NCBI GenBank assembly: GCA_943737045.1
Contig: CALSFV010000067.1
Location: 248,001 to 312,000, forward strand
DNA from: Parapristionchus giblindavisi
Taxonomy: Eukaryota; Nematoda; Chromadorea; Rhabditida; Diplogasteridae
Length of the DNA stretch: 64,000 nucleotides
Direction: 5' to 3'
Positions 10,801-23,049 of this stretch are shown here, one piece after another. Position 1 is the stretch's first letter; each line of letters starts with the position of its first letter. The notes beneath the pieces were generated by a model that worked only from the letters and a program-made list of their open reading frames with translations, did no database searches and had not been told where the DNA came from. A program made the translations under genes and the position numbers.

Positions 10801-13800
10801 TAGAAGATCTAAAATTCAAGGATCGACCAGAATAATAGATAAATATGAAGTGATCCCAATACAAGTAAAAATGAGCAAGTACCTCGATCGAGAAATTCTA
10901 GCATGGTCAAGGCTAGATTAAGTGCATTTGAGATAAGATACGCTGTGATGATTGCGAGAAGTGTATTGGTAGCAGATCGCAAATTCTGAAATGGACATTT
11001 ATTTCATGCAAGAAGCTTACAAACGGGAAGATATTATTCTTGTCACACACAAGAACGAAAAAAAACTTTAAAAAAACAAAAAAAATAGAATGAATCTAAT
11101 GGAAGATTAACCTTTCGTCGTATCCTCATCACATCCTTTCCCATTGTGAGTTGCGTGATCAATGATCGTAATTGCTGAATATATAATACGTTAACGAAGT
11201 TTTTTTTTTAAAGTTTACTGATATCTACGTGTTCACCCGTTGACATGTCTGCTTCTCTAATTTATAAAGTGTCTCCACATACACTTGTCATCTCTCTAAT
11301 GTTGTTATTCACGTCAGGACACCATCATTTCGTTTTATGACTTTGTTCTACGGTGTTGTATTCGAATTAACTTGTTTTTCACTCAGGATAATTGAGTTTT
11401 AGCATGTTTAGAACTGAATGATGAAGCCACTGCGTGGTAGTCTCATTAGGGAATTGGAGTAACCCCGAAAGCACCACTGAGATTTCTCTAATTTACTCTA
11501 CTCCTGATCTCACAACGAAGTCCTTTTAAAGATATAGGATATATGAAGGAGGAAGGATTTAAGGAAAGTGATATTGCGATCGGCTAACTAATCCAAAGAT
11601 ATAGATCGTCTGAATGATATGTTTTCTGTTGATTAATTGATTGTCTCATTACGGTCATCTTTAACATCTTTGCAAAGTGAAGTTTTGCTATGTTTCCCCT
11701 GCACTGAGCCAAAAGATACTTAAATACAAGAATAGCTTTTGCTACCTCGATACACTCAAGTAGAGTTCAGCTAGAATGCAAGCTATATCGGTTTCTTATA
11801 TTCTAGTTGAGCGTTCAGCTTAAATGAAAACGTAATTCGGCTAATTATCACTTAAGATCCAAACAGGCAAAAGATCAGGGAAGAACTGGGAACCGAACCA
11901 CCTATCTCCCGCTTATCAGAGGAAGACGCTTACCACTGCGCCACCTAGACACGCTACTGAAACTTGTATAACTCAAAGCCTATTCTAGGAGGCGAGCGCG
12001 CGCTCGTTAGTAAACGTTTACACAAATTAGCTGGAGCACAACTTAGCAATCCTCATGCTTTTTTGCTTCATCGTTTATTTAAGCTGAAGGGGCATTTCTA
12101 GCTGAACTTCATCTAAGTAATGTAGTTAGCTGAGACATTGCTAAGCAACTTTTGGCTCAGTGTGGTCGTTTCGACACAAATCGTTTGTATTGAAGATCAG
12201 AATCCAGTGCAAGGACTCGCAATGACATTCTTTTTTTCATGTTTATTCAAAATGATAATTCTTACCTGGACATTCTGCCTCCTCAGCATGATCACGATTC
12301 CCCCGTTCAGAAAGATGAGTGTTACGAATGGAACAGCTATTGAGGCCATACATAAAATAATGATATTAATGCGGATTCAAAATTAAAGTAAAAGTAATAT
12401 TTCAAATGGGAACAGTCAGGGAACGAAAGAAATTCTCTTGATATCCTGTTTGGTACATTCACGTTAACACTTCTCAACATTTTATTATAGGAATTATATT
12501 CTATCAGACAGTTTAAGACATCTTTCAGGAATAAAAAAAAGGACTGTGAAATTCTGTGATGACTTATTGAGATTGGAAGGTTCATAAACAGGTTGTACAT
12601 ATGCATTTATATTATGACTCACTCAACACTCCGAGAACTCTCGAATCATTCCTTGTCACGGCTCCTATCACATATCGATAAAGAGGTGGACAATGTGGCC
12701 GATCGATAAGTAATACGCGCTGTAAATTCCTGTATATTAATCTATAAAACCCATTTTAAACTCTATTTTTTGTGTTAGGCTTAAAACATTTTTCAAAGTC
12801 TATGCTTTTTTATACCGTAAATCCATATTGTTTTAAATTTCTAATACTTGTTATAGTTTTTTTCAGGTAGGCATTGCACTTGATCTCATGCAAAAGATCT
12901 CCAGACATGATGAAGGTCTAGTATGAACATAACGGAAGCGAATAAGAATGAGAGGAGAGGTGAAATGAGCCTGGCAAGAGAAGTGAAAGACGGAGAAAAG
13001 ACCGAGACGGTGCAAAAAGGAACTGCAAAAACTATTCCACAACATAAATAAATATATATAATTGAATAGTATTGTTTATTCCGCGAAATGTTTTACAAAA
13101 GGAAAGGTAAAATATTTTTTGCCCGCTAGACAGGAAAAAGAAATAACGCACTGTTGTTATGATCTTCAATACGACAGCGGCGACTACCACAAAGGCAAGG
13201 ACGATCCATCTTGTTCGCAATTCAAAACCTGTGAACGTCCAGTGCTTCGTCATACAATATCTGAAAAAAACATCCATCTACACAGATTAATTCCAAGTTC
13301 TTTTGTAACCCTTATTGTTAGCTCTGACATTCTCGTGGATGTAGTTACGTACATCCCCTTTCACATCGAATTGCAAGCTTGTGATAATCACCATACTAAT
13401 AATGCACACACTATTGAACTTGGAATGAATCATACCGTTCGATGGACGCAACTATCAAGCAGAAAGTCGATGCCATCTTGCAGATTTGTCCAATATAATA
13501 TAATGCTGGAGTAACAACAATCCATTTGTGAAGAAAGTCAACATCGTGAAGGTATTCAGCGTGCACTGGAAACGCCTAAACGACAGATTACGTTTCAGAT
13601 ATTAATAAATTTGAAATTTTGGCTTAAAATTCATGAGCGGTTGTCTTTTTTGCAATGTCTACTTCACTCTTCAATGTATTTTGCACTGTAAATGAAAAGA
13701 AATTCATTCCAGATGTCTTTACTTTGGTGAATGATACGCTTGGGTGCATAGATCAAAACACGACAGTACATGACGATTCAAATTTGTTCCCAGAGATCCT

Positions 13801-16736
13801 TGGTCTCAGATTAATTCGATGGTTCGCTTTATTAAATCTCATTCCCCGAAACTTCCTCATTCTCCTGGCTATGCAAACAAATCTCGTAGTGGCAAAACAC
13901 TGTTGTTTTCATTGCCAGGGTTATCCATCCGATAGCTAATATCATGAGAGGGTGTCAAAGCGACTAATGGTCTGTACAAAGTAGCGAAAAGAAATATAAA
14001 TATGAGAGCACCCTCTACATTTGCCACACTCTCTATACTTTTTACTTTCTCACCTTTTCGAGAGTTTAGAGGAGCATTTCACGATAGTATTCTCTGTCAT
14101 GTGAAGGTGGCACAAACTCTACTTGTGAAACATTTTCTGATGTTTGCCCGGGCATCGCATTTCCGATACCACGTATGACTAATACTGAGACCTTCTCGGC
14201 AGATAAATTACAGGAAACTACCGCGATCACATCGCTTTATCTGCGAGAGCTTACAACCGGAGACTTGAGTTTTTAAATATTATACTTGGGGCATCCCTCA
14301 GATAATTGAGATAATGTTGCTTTCGTATTCCTACGTAGCTTCATTGTCAAAGTGCGATGAAGATTATTTATTGAGTTGTATCCGTTTTATGGCCTAGAGA
14401 CGGTGCGTCAATAAGAAACAATTACGTAAAGTATTTCCACTAGACCTCTCTCACGATGAGAAGCGGGGGTGGGGGAATCGTGAGCCATTCCGCCCTCGCC
14501 AGCCCATTCCCCCATCCTCTCAGATTTCGGTTGATTTGATAGAAAAAAGTGCGTAATTACAAATTCCCCTAAAGTTAATATTCCCTTGAAATATTATGTT
14601 CAGGAATGTTCTCTGCACTTGCATAGCACTTTGGTCGTTTTCTGATGCAAAGGATCTACAAAACATACTACCTACTAGACAAAACAAAACATATCCATTT
14701 ATTCGATCAATCATGTCCCAGTTTAGACTCTAGTGAACCATGGTCCTGTTGCTTTAGCTTTGATAGATGGACTCTTATTCTATAGTCATCGCTTATACTC
14801 GTTCGCCATAGAATCACTACACTCTAACCGTCAGATCCTCTCTCCGATCTGTGTTCCCTAACTTGATGATTCGTCGTTTACACGCTTATTTTGACGTAGT
14901 AAAGGCGTCATCATGATTGATTATATTGACATAAATCAGTATCTCAAAAACTAACATTGCCGTAGGTAAATGTATTTCTCCAGATCACGCTCACTGAGAA
15001 TAAAAGAGCTTTAAAGTGTTACTGGGAAAGTTCAATATATTTGAAAGACTATGTAGCCGACCCTAGGATGGATTTAATATTTGTGTACGTTTGGATATTA
15101 CTTGCGCTACCAACATGAATACCGATTCAGTCAGATATCATTCATTCGTCGATGCAAAATGATAAGCTCCATAATCGGAGACTGTGTCCACAAGAAAGAA
15201 TCTTATCCCAATGATCTGGGTTGGGCTAGACAGAAAAATAATCGAGAGGGAATAGAATAGAGATTGGGAGATAGAGATAGATAGAGAGAGAGTGGTAAAA
15301 GAGATGGAAGAAAGGTAGATAGAGATAGCTGGATAGATGGGTCATTCAGTATAGAGGAGGAAGGGGAAGTAATTTCGCCCCCTTCATCCACGGGGCTGTG
15401 TTATTATCCTCTAGCCTTTGTGTATCCCTTTTGTTTAGAAGGCTTCTGTTTACTTGCCTTTTGGTTTATTGTGCATATTCTTTTAAACGCTTTTCTCCCG
15501 GATCACGCTGTGCTGTTCAAAAGGCGCAAAGAGATAAATCACTCTTCAAATTTTTTAAAACGACCTTTTTCGCTCTATGAACCCTAGAAACTATGAATAG
15601 CTAGAGACCGAAGATAGGAGTTCAAGGATTGGATGGAAGCGTGTGAATTTTAATTGTTGCTTCTCTCACTTCCATACTACATACACAACTTCCTATGACA
15701 TAGTATTTGTATAGCAGAATCCTTCTTGTTTGTAATTTCTGTTGTTGCGTACCAAGCACTCACATAATGTATTCTAAAATTATTATTATACCAAGAGTAA
15801 GATGTAGCATGTGTCGAGAAGAGTGTCGAAAAGTGCGACGAATCCGAGAAAGAAGAAGGGAGAATGTCTGCAATATAAATCATTGAGACAAGCTAGAGAC
15901 ATTGATCACTTCTATCTCTCTGATTAGGAACATTGGTTTTGGTGACACAGACGCAATTGATAAATGCCATTGTCTATCTTTTTTCTTTCGTTTAAATGCT
16001 GTTTCTCTTTTCCGAAACCGTTTTAGTTGGAATGAAGATGGATAAACTAACTATAAGCCTCAAAAACTATGCCAGTTCTTTTCAAATGCTCTAGTCTCCT
16101 TGTATATGACACGAAAGCGATGAATATCATATCTATGAAGAACTACGGTGAATGAATGTTCTCGTCTATGATTTATAGAATATAAGAACCTCATATTGTA
16201 TTGATGCAACGAATAACAAAAACGCAATATCCTTTTCCGTTCAAAAGTCATCGTTGTATCCTCATTGTATTCAAAGCACTTTAGTGTTCTTTTTTTTGTA
16301 GTGAAAAACAAAATACATTACTAACAATAATCACTCCATGATGCATCTATTGTAACCATTGAATAGGACTATAAAATAGATAATTGTCAAACCTATAGTG
16401 TACTCTGGTCAGAAAAAGTACAGCTAATGGGAAGTTCGCTATAATTCCAAATAGGGCAAAGGCCGTACCTGAACGGTCATATATTAGATTCCGCGCAACT
16501 GATTCAGAAAGTTTAGAAATTTAACTTTAAAAAAGTCATTCAAATTTAAAAAAAAAACTACTTAATTTGACTTTTAGACTAAAAAAGTTGCCAAATTGAG
16601 CTTTAATCTACTCACCGACGATTCCGACCAGAAGGAATCTCGCTTCTTCTAAAGAAGATTGATCGTACGGAGCATTACATGTAGGATCATTAGTCAATGG
16701 ATTTATTGACGATGGTTCATAGATATTCATCGTCAT
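7881..16736 (-). CDS. Rhodopsin-type seven-transmembrane GPCR, 413 aa, 12 exons
   Basis: Probable neuropeptide-type receptor; ligand unknown. Exons in reading order (all minus): 16736-16616, 16468-16393, 15867-15792, 13575-13436, 13260-13152, 12719-12623, 12336-12266, 11174-11112, 10985-10883, 10808-10740, 10277-10180, 8099-7881. They sum to 1242 nt and all phases agree. Membrane segments fall near residues 34-60 (GIIANFPLAVLF), 69-93 (FFFLGFVALFDTLLD), 108-136, 150-172, 203-225, 255-280 and 293-318. ERY (residues 137-139) takes the place of DRY after TM3. TM7 has GNAIRCPAHF where NPxxY is usual. The tail has an acidic run (EDDDGDD) and a Ser/Pro-rich end. The ATG follows an in-frame stop, and an acceptor-like TTTTTCAG lies just upstream at about 16805. 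I cannot match it to a named receptor. The last intron carries a mariner element. Confidence 0.85.
8735..10000 (+). mobile_element. mariner-family element, intact ends, broken transposase
   Basis: Perfect 34-bp inverted ends start TTAGGTTGTATCATAAGTAA (8735-8768) and mirror at 9967-10000, with TA on both outer sides (8733-8734, 10001-10002). The total of 1266 bp is the normal mariner size. On the plus strand fragments of the transposase are readable: a segment with LPHPAYTADYAF near 9690-9740 corresponds to the mariner HPPYSPDLAPSDY region, and FFACQFRQFW with RWQDVTDVQA follows near 9820-9900. Stops and frameshifts break the frame, so the copy is not autonomous. It lies in the last intron of the GPCR gene, opposite in sense. 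Confidence 0.85.
10362..10482. repeat. Short MITE-like inverted repeat, family A copy 2
   Basis: Starts TTAAAGGGAACG and ends CGCTCCCTTTAA. The inner arms are CCTCTCTCAATGGTCTCTTC and GAAGAGACAATTGAGTGAGG. Same family as 4214-4355 but 21 bp shorter. It lies in a GPCR intron. Confidence 0.75.
11764..12108. repeat. Element with short inverted ends and a tRNA-like core
   Basis: AGTTCAGCTAGAATGC at 11764-11779 is mirrored by GCATTTCTAGCTGAACT at 12092-12108. Between them lies a tRNA-related segment (11880-11950, minus) and a GC-rich GAGCGCGCGCTC palindrome. The arrangement suggests a non-autonomous composite element. It lies in the GPCR intron 11175-12265. Confidence 0.5.
11880..11950 (-). repeat. 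tRNA-derived relic
   Basis: Minus-strand TGGCGCAGTGGT fits the A box and GGTTCGGTTCC is one base from the B box consensus. The spacing suits a tRNA, but the stems do not close, so it is read as a SINE head or pseudogene. Confidence 0.5.
15225..15345. repeat. Purine-rich GATA/GAGA tract
   Basis: Irregular runs of GATAGA and GAGAGA in a GPCR intron. Low complexity; the ORFs across it are compositional. Confidence 0.6.
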
Positions 16737-16810
16737 CGACGAAGATCAGAATGAAAATATGAAGGCGACGACGTTTTTGGTAGTGGGAATAGAAACTTCG
16801 TTACCTGAAA
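16737..16810 (-). promoter_or_regulatory. 5' UTR and possible trans-splice acceptor of the GPCR
   Basis: On the minus strand ATTTTTCAG ends at about 16805, 68 bases before the ATG, and is followed by non-coding sequence with an in-frame stop. Either an upstream UTR intron or a spliced-leader site would fit. Confidence 0.4.
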
Positions 16811-17039
16811 AATATCTATTTTTTTTCTATTTTGTATTGTACTCATAGACCACATGTACATATGATTGACGAGTTTTAAAATAAGCGCAATATATTTGTT
16901 ATATAACGAAAAATATTGTGAGATGCAGAGCATAAAAAGGGGGGAATTCACTGAAAAATACAAAATAAAAAAAGTGACAATGGATGAATCCAAAGTGTTA
17001 GATAGCAGTGAATATGAGAGACTGAAGTTGATGAAACGA

Positions 17040-17240
17040 TATAATAGATAGAGAGAGAGGCAAATGGATGAGAAAGAGAAGCAAAGAGGCGAAGAGGAAG
17101 AAGAAAGAGGAAGAGGAAGGGAGAGAATAACTGAGAGCATAGGGAGTGGCATAGGGAACAGAAGCAGAATATGGTTGGTAGAATGAGAAATAATGTAGTA
17201 AAATGAAGAGAAAAGAGTGTAGAGAGATAGTAGTGTAAAA
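17040..17240. repeat. Long purine-rich tract
   Basis: About 200 bases almost free of C and T on the plus strand (GAAGAGGAAGAAGAAAGAGG and similar). It yields a 187-aa antisense ORF made of Ser/Leu/Pro low complexity, which is not a gene. Confidence 0.7.
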
Positions 17241-18509
17241 GGATAGTGAGAGGATAGGGACAAAGGATTGGATGGATAAACGTCGAAGGTCCCCAACTAT
17301 TTATCTATCCTATCTGTCTCGTTATTTACTTACTCTCTGTTTTGTCTTGGCTTCTTCGTCTTCAACCACTTAGTAGTGTCCCGTATATAAATCAGGAGTG
17401 AATAATCACCCATCCTCTACTATCCCCAATCTGGAAGAACACGCAGAATAATATGTTAGTGTAGTTGCCTATTTTGTTGTTCATGTTTATTACAGAATAT
17501 ACCAAAAATTCGAGTTCGGATGCCAAATTCAATGATTTTATATTAATCCATGCAGTACGTACTGCCTATAAAACAGTAACGGAAAAACATGTTACAGATG
17601 TATCAATTATAGTGTAAGGGTTGATGAACACTTAAAAGTATGTGGATTTGATGGATAAAATTGTTGAGACTTCACTCCACTGAATCTTAACTGAACACGA
17701 CATTGCTCTTTAATCTTGATTAAATGAGATCATGACAACAAAATTCAATGGATTCAAAGTTAATCATGATGGAAGTTGTCATTGCATTTTCACATTGTTA
17801 CTGTTACGCGACTTCACTAAAATTTGACCTTTTCGAATGATACAGAGAATTTTACTTGATATTTTTATAGGAGAAAAATACGGAAGTCATTCGCGTGATA
17901 TTTTCTCTTATGAATTAGTGACGTTTTTGGTTATTCTGAAATTTACTGGCTCAAAAATGAGCAATCTACAGTATGGGATATCACGCTATTATATCCCACA
18001 CCTTACCTTAGCGACAGACATCCATCAACCCCATTATGTCATTCTTTTTCCTGTTATGTATAATATGAAGGAATAAAGAATAAGAATAAGAATCTCACTT
18101 TCAACTTTACTCATTCTTTTCTCGACCAACAATGTGGTTCTAAATTAAAGTGGTAACAGATAATTGAACTCGAAAAGAGCTGGACACAATTGTTCTTCGA
18201 TATTCAATGATTTATTGTTTTTACATGCGTCCTTTATCGTTAAAATAGGAATTGAAAAAATACAAGGAGTACTGGATTCCCAATAAGCGAAGCAAGGAAC
18301 ATGTAGACCCATAGTTCAACAAACGTCATCATTTTCACTTCTGAAGGCGTCCGTAAAATTATACAATAAGAGATGAGGCATGGGGTAGGCGTTTGTTGCG
18401 TAATGTAACTTACATAAAATTAGTTGCAACAATTTTTTAAATGCTGTTGACTAATCATGGTGCCTAGAGACATGATGATAGCAGACATATAAAAGAAACG
18501 AGACATTGT

Positions 18510-18554
18510 TGTTTCACGATAAAATGGTAATTTGATCTTTTTTATCGTGAAACA
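18510..18554. repeat. Perfect 15-bp hairpin
   Basis: TGTTTCACGATAAAA is followed after 15 bases by TTTTATCGTGAAACA. Could be a minimal MITE or a structured transcript. No miRNA-like flanks were seen. Confidence 0.6.
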
Positions 18555-18855
18555 GAGAGCAAAGTGAAAATGGATGTGTGTATTCAAAAGAATTCAATGA
18601 GGAAATCTACAATGTGATGTGTGAACAGAATATGTCGTACTTACATAGCAGTGGTATAAGAGAGGGGAGAGTCAATTGAATAAACAACAAATTAAATGGA
18701 CAACCACTTTGTTCATATCTTCGCTTCATTGAATACAATGGAATAATATTTCATCGTTGACGCCGTTTCTGAACGGAATTGAGTGGTACCAGAGAGAAAT
18801 TTCTCATTGTCATTGAAATATCCAGAAACATTCGTGAAAACAGATAGATTCATGA

Positions 18856-19026
18856 ATTTTTGTTCCAAACTTAAACTTGGGGGACTTGAAAACAAGGGTG
18901 TTTTGTTTAGACGACTCAAATAAGGAAATTGGATTTAGTGTAACCTTTGACGGGTGCATATTACCCATGAAAAAAGGACCAATCGTAGGCATAAAGAATC
19001 TTACTGTCACACCGGAAGTTAAATAA
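18856..19026 (+). other. Possible isolated coding fragment, unidentified
   Basis: An open stretch of 56 codons between stops reads like protein (FCLDDSNKEIGFSVTF, then MKKGPIVGIKNLTVTPEVK and stop, followed by AATAAAA). It has no ATG or convincing upstream exon. The antisense strand is also open, so coding status is unclear. Confidence 0.2.
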
Positions 19027-22000
19027 AAAACATGAAATCAGTGCGATAAAAGAAAATAAGCTCAAGCTCAAAAATATATATGGCTCAATTCAACAGCTTT
19101 TTTCTGCTCAGCTCACCCTGTTTCGTTGACCTAAAGCGAAAATTTTGCAGTGCGAAAAATTCCTTTAAAGCCTCTATTTCGTTTCTGGCAGTTGTAAAGG
19201 TTTCGTGTTTACTACTTTCGTGTCGAATTTCGGACAAACACAGCCGACTTTCAGTGAAAGGAAGGACTACAAAGAATTAGGATTTTTGATTCAAGAATAA
19301 AAGGCGATGAAGAATCTTAAAAGAAATGCCCTAGGCTAATTTGAAACTATGCGCTCTTACCTTACTCATGGAAAAAAGTCGAATTTGAGTAATGTAATCT
19401 ATGGCACGTGAGAAATTGTAATACAGATGATAAATATGTGTTGGATTGTCTACATTATGTATGGTCTAACAATCTAACATCAATAGCACATAAAACGATC
19501 TCGTAGAAGCATTATGCCACACAAACAACGAATAGTTAGCGTGTGGGTTTTTGAAACAACAATAATTGACGCTCTTAAAAACTCATTAAAAATTAAGCTA
19601 CGAAGAATGATTCCATACGCAATGAAAGAGCCTGTTCTTGGTCAGAAGGGAGAACAGTGAAGTTAACCGAGAGTGAAATGATTTCATTATTTTTCCGCCT
19701 TGGAATAAAATTGAAATATTTGCAAAGGGAATATGCCTGAACAAACATTTCTGGTGAACGGTCGGAATGATTTTAATCAAATTGAATTTCCGAGTATAAT
19801 ATTTCACACGCAAGAGAGCATTTCGCACACGATAGTTTGCATAAGAGAAAAGGGATTGTTTTTTTAAGATCAATAACAGAATAAACAATTAAGGCATCGT
19901 GACAAGAAAGAGAACTCAAAAGTAAGTGAGCAAAAGCCGAGGCATGTGGCAGTCTTCCAGAGACTCTTCAGAGGGATTAAGAAGAGGCGGGAAAGGGTTG
20001 GTAATAGATATAGGGAGAGTAAAGAGGGAGACGTAAAAGAACAAGAAGAGAAAATAATGAAGATAACATATAGGAACGGCATAACATATGAATGTATCAA
20101 TGACTTTATCGAGAATAGGAAATGGGACCTATGATTTTCATAATTATTTTTTTACTCAAATAAAGAATGAGAAATCGTCATAAAATCAAATTATCTTTTA
20201 AAACTCTTCAGAATTCATTGATGTGTTACCATATTAAAAACGATATTTCACCGAAGTAAACTCTAAAGAAGAGGAACCAGGAGACTTGCGAAATTATCAT
20301 GAAGAAAGTGGTACCAACCATGTGGCATTCTGTTCTCTAATAGATTCGAGACGCATGAAGCGTGTAGGTCAGTGGTTTGTACTCAGCGAATAACTCTAGT
20401 TGATCTATGGTTTTGCCTGGACACTTTAATCATGATCCCACTCTAAGGTCCCACTTTTTAAAGAAAAAAACAGTTACGCTGATTTCTCCGCAGAAGAATA
20501 AAGAACGCATAGATTTTTTTCGAACACAAAGAATGGACTTTCACAAAGATACATTATTGATTCACAATGGCACTATAATGAATTATTCATGCATACACAA
20601 TATCATTGTGGTCGCTTAAAGAGCATTGCACGGTAAATAGCCCCAAGACCGGGATTTCTGTCACCTTTTGGAGTCTCTCAAAATGAAAATAAATAGATAA
20701 TTGTGTTGCAGTGGCGGAATGCTCATACCAGGAAAGTCCAACAGTAAACATGCATATTTATTGAGAGATAGAGACTTCAATAAAGAGAGATAAAGATAGA
20801 ATAAATATAATAGACAGTGAGAAAGATATAGACTGAGAGACTGAGAAAGATATAGAGAGTTAGAGATATAAAATATCATTTCAAGGCACGAAGAAGAAAG
20901 TCAAACGATGAGAATGAGCCTATTCATTCATTCTAATATCACATGGCCGTAATTTTCTGAATAAACTCACACAACCGTGATTACTAGAAAAGAGAAAGAA
21001 TGATATAGATAATTTTATTTTCCATATCTACTCATTTATTTCCCATATAGGCAATGAACTTGATATGATAATAGGCTAGCCCTTATCAACGATATCTTCG
21101 TTGCTCACATATATCTTTATTCATTTCTGTATTCGTTTATTAATCCTCACAGATACATTTCGCAATATTTCCTTTACCTTGATGTAAGAGCTGTATGATC
21201 TGTGAACGCAGAAAACTAAATAGTTTGCAATATCAAAAAGAGGCATTTGCATGACACATAATGTATGTTTTTTTTCGAATGAATCATTGTCTTATCAACA
21301 AATATTATCATTATGACTAGATAATTGGAATCTTGGATTTTGGACCTTCCTCGAAACGAAAAAAGTCATCGTGAAAAAGTGTGAGGGCATCGGAATTGAA
21401 TTATTAATAGAACTTTTCCTTATAGAACTCAATTTCGACCAATGCCTCCAGTTGAGTCGTGTGCTTTTGACATTTAATACACGTTGTCATTCGTTCAAAC
21501 ACCCATATCCTCGTGTTTCAAGTGTTTCCCAGCACTTGTAAGGGAATTATTTTTAAACAAATTCATTATTTCTACGATGAAAATACAGAACTGTTCAGTG
21601 TTTTTTTAATGTACTTTTGGAGCAATAATATTTGAATTCATTCTATTCTTCCTTCTTATTCTTTTCACATTTTGATGGTGAATTTCAACTTTAGGAAATG
21701 GCTTCTAAATCCGATATAGAATAGCAAAAACATAATTCCCTTTTTGATATTTTCGCATATTTCCATGTTGCGCTTCAATAGCACATGGCCTGAAGGTAAA
21801 CATGATTTTATTTGTTATTGTCGACCTCTTCAAATCTACCAACTCTGTTCAACCTTCAAACGCTTTTTTTCCAGAAGTACCTTATGTAATAAGTGAGGCG
21901 TGTATGAAAACACCTCGAACGATGATCCGTAAGCTGGAACTAACTATGGAGATCTAGAATATATGTAAACTTTTGCAGTAACAAAGGCAATGGTTTTATC

Positions 22001-22649
22001 ACGATGGTGTCTTCATATCACACACTATTAAATCGTATTCTTTAATCTAAGCCTTATAAAGAGGAAACGATTTAAAAAGACAAAAGGCAACTGTTTCATC
22101 CTCCAGTCGTCCCTGAAATGTTTGGATTAGACTAATAATTCGTCTCGGAAATTGTTTATACGTTCTCACCACATTCAAAAGCCTTAATAAAGACCCGTCT
22201 GAGGAATTGACCAATTGAATTATATTAGTGTCAATCGAACAATGAGAGTGCGAGATATATTCACTTCATGTTTTCAAAGATGGATATCCAGGATGGTAGT
22301 TATTAAGGATTTTTACGCCCGGGACTCAATTTTAAGACAGAGATCAAAAGACCGATGAAAAATGACAGAGAAGTTTTCTTCTCAGACCCTGAAAACACTC
22401 GCATTCCTTTCTATCCCTAGTTACTCTCTTCAATAAAGCGTTCTATCGTGAAATAAACGGCGGGCAATTTCGCAAAGAGAAAGGACCAGCTAAAGTTATT
22501 GGGATTATGGAATCGCGGAATACTTCAATTGTGGTAATAAAGAGTTAATGTATTGGTCAAATTTGTAAAAGAAAAAAATAGTGAAAGAGAGTGTAGTATT
22601 GAAGAAACTCCTCTTGTTTTCATTTCTCTTACAAGGAGTCTCTTTTAAC

Positions 22650-23044
22650 TTAAGGTGGCGTAAAGTGATGATTTATAGCTTATTTGAAAGCCCTTTCTAT
22701 GTAGAGTAAGAATGTATGTTTAAAAAATCCTGCGGTGCTCTGTACACGGATTTTAAAAATCCAAAGTTTGACCAATTTCTGCCTAGCAATTCCAATAAAT
22801 GGCAGTTGAATTGCTGTACAATGATGGACAACTTCTCCGCGCTCTCTATCCGAGCTCCGCCACTCCACTGCGCCACCACGAGCTTTCACTGCCATTACAC
22901 GGGAATCGCAAGGCAGACATTGGCCAAACTTTGGATTTTTTAAATCCGTGTACAGAGCTCCGCAGGATTTTTAAACATACATTCTTACTCTACAGAGAAA
23001 GGGCTTTCAAATAAGCTATAAAGCATCACTTTTCGCCACCTTAA
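22650..23044. repeat. TTAA-flanked foldback element
   Basis: TTAA then GGTGGCG at the left (22650) and CGCCACC then TTAA at the right (23044). Imperfect arms of about 120-130 bp include TAAGAATGTATGTTTAAAAA and its inverse. The core has no ORF of interest. TTAA at both ends again suggests piggyBac-type target choice. Confidence 0.75.
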
Positions 23045-23049
23045 GTCAA

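Larger units (their letters stand above)
16811..22649. other. Gene-poor region
   Basis: No gene could be assembled. It holds a purine-rich tract at about 17040-17240, a perfect 15-bp hairpin at 18510-18554, a possible isolated coding fragment at 18856-19026 and another GA-rich tract near 20755-20870. The rest is AT-rich and featureless to my reading. It may contain upstream regulatory DNA of the GPCR. Confidence 0.5.

Noticed and set aside
12907..13022. Possible extra GPCR exon (minus) with a hydrophobic stretch (LARLISPLLSFLFASV)
   Set aside because: Phases could be made to fit, but TM4 is already encoded by 13152-13260, and joining that exon directly to 12719 gives a normal TM4-loop-TM5 order.
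13655..13939. 94-codon plus-strand ORF inside a GPCR intron
   Set aside because: No recognisable domain, antisense to the GPCR gene, no splice sites or start context.
15764..15792. 18-nt intron and 10-nt exon after TM2 of the GPCR
   Set aside because: The 18-nt gap is too short to be an intron. Starting the next exon at 13575 instead gives the correct phase without it.
16733..17296. 187-codon minus-strand ORF, the longest in the window
   Set aside because: It runs antisense to a purine-rich tract and is almost only Ser, Leu, Tyr and Phe; no start context or splice support. It overlaps the 5' end of the GPCR gene only at its edge.
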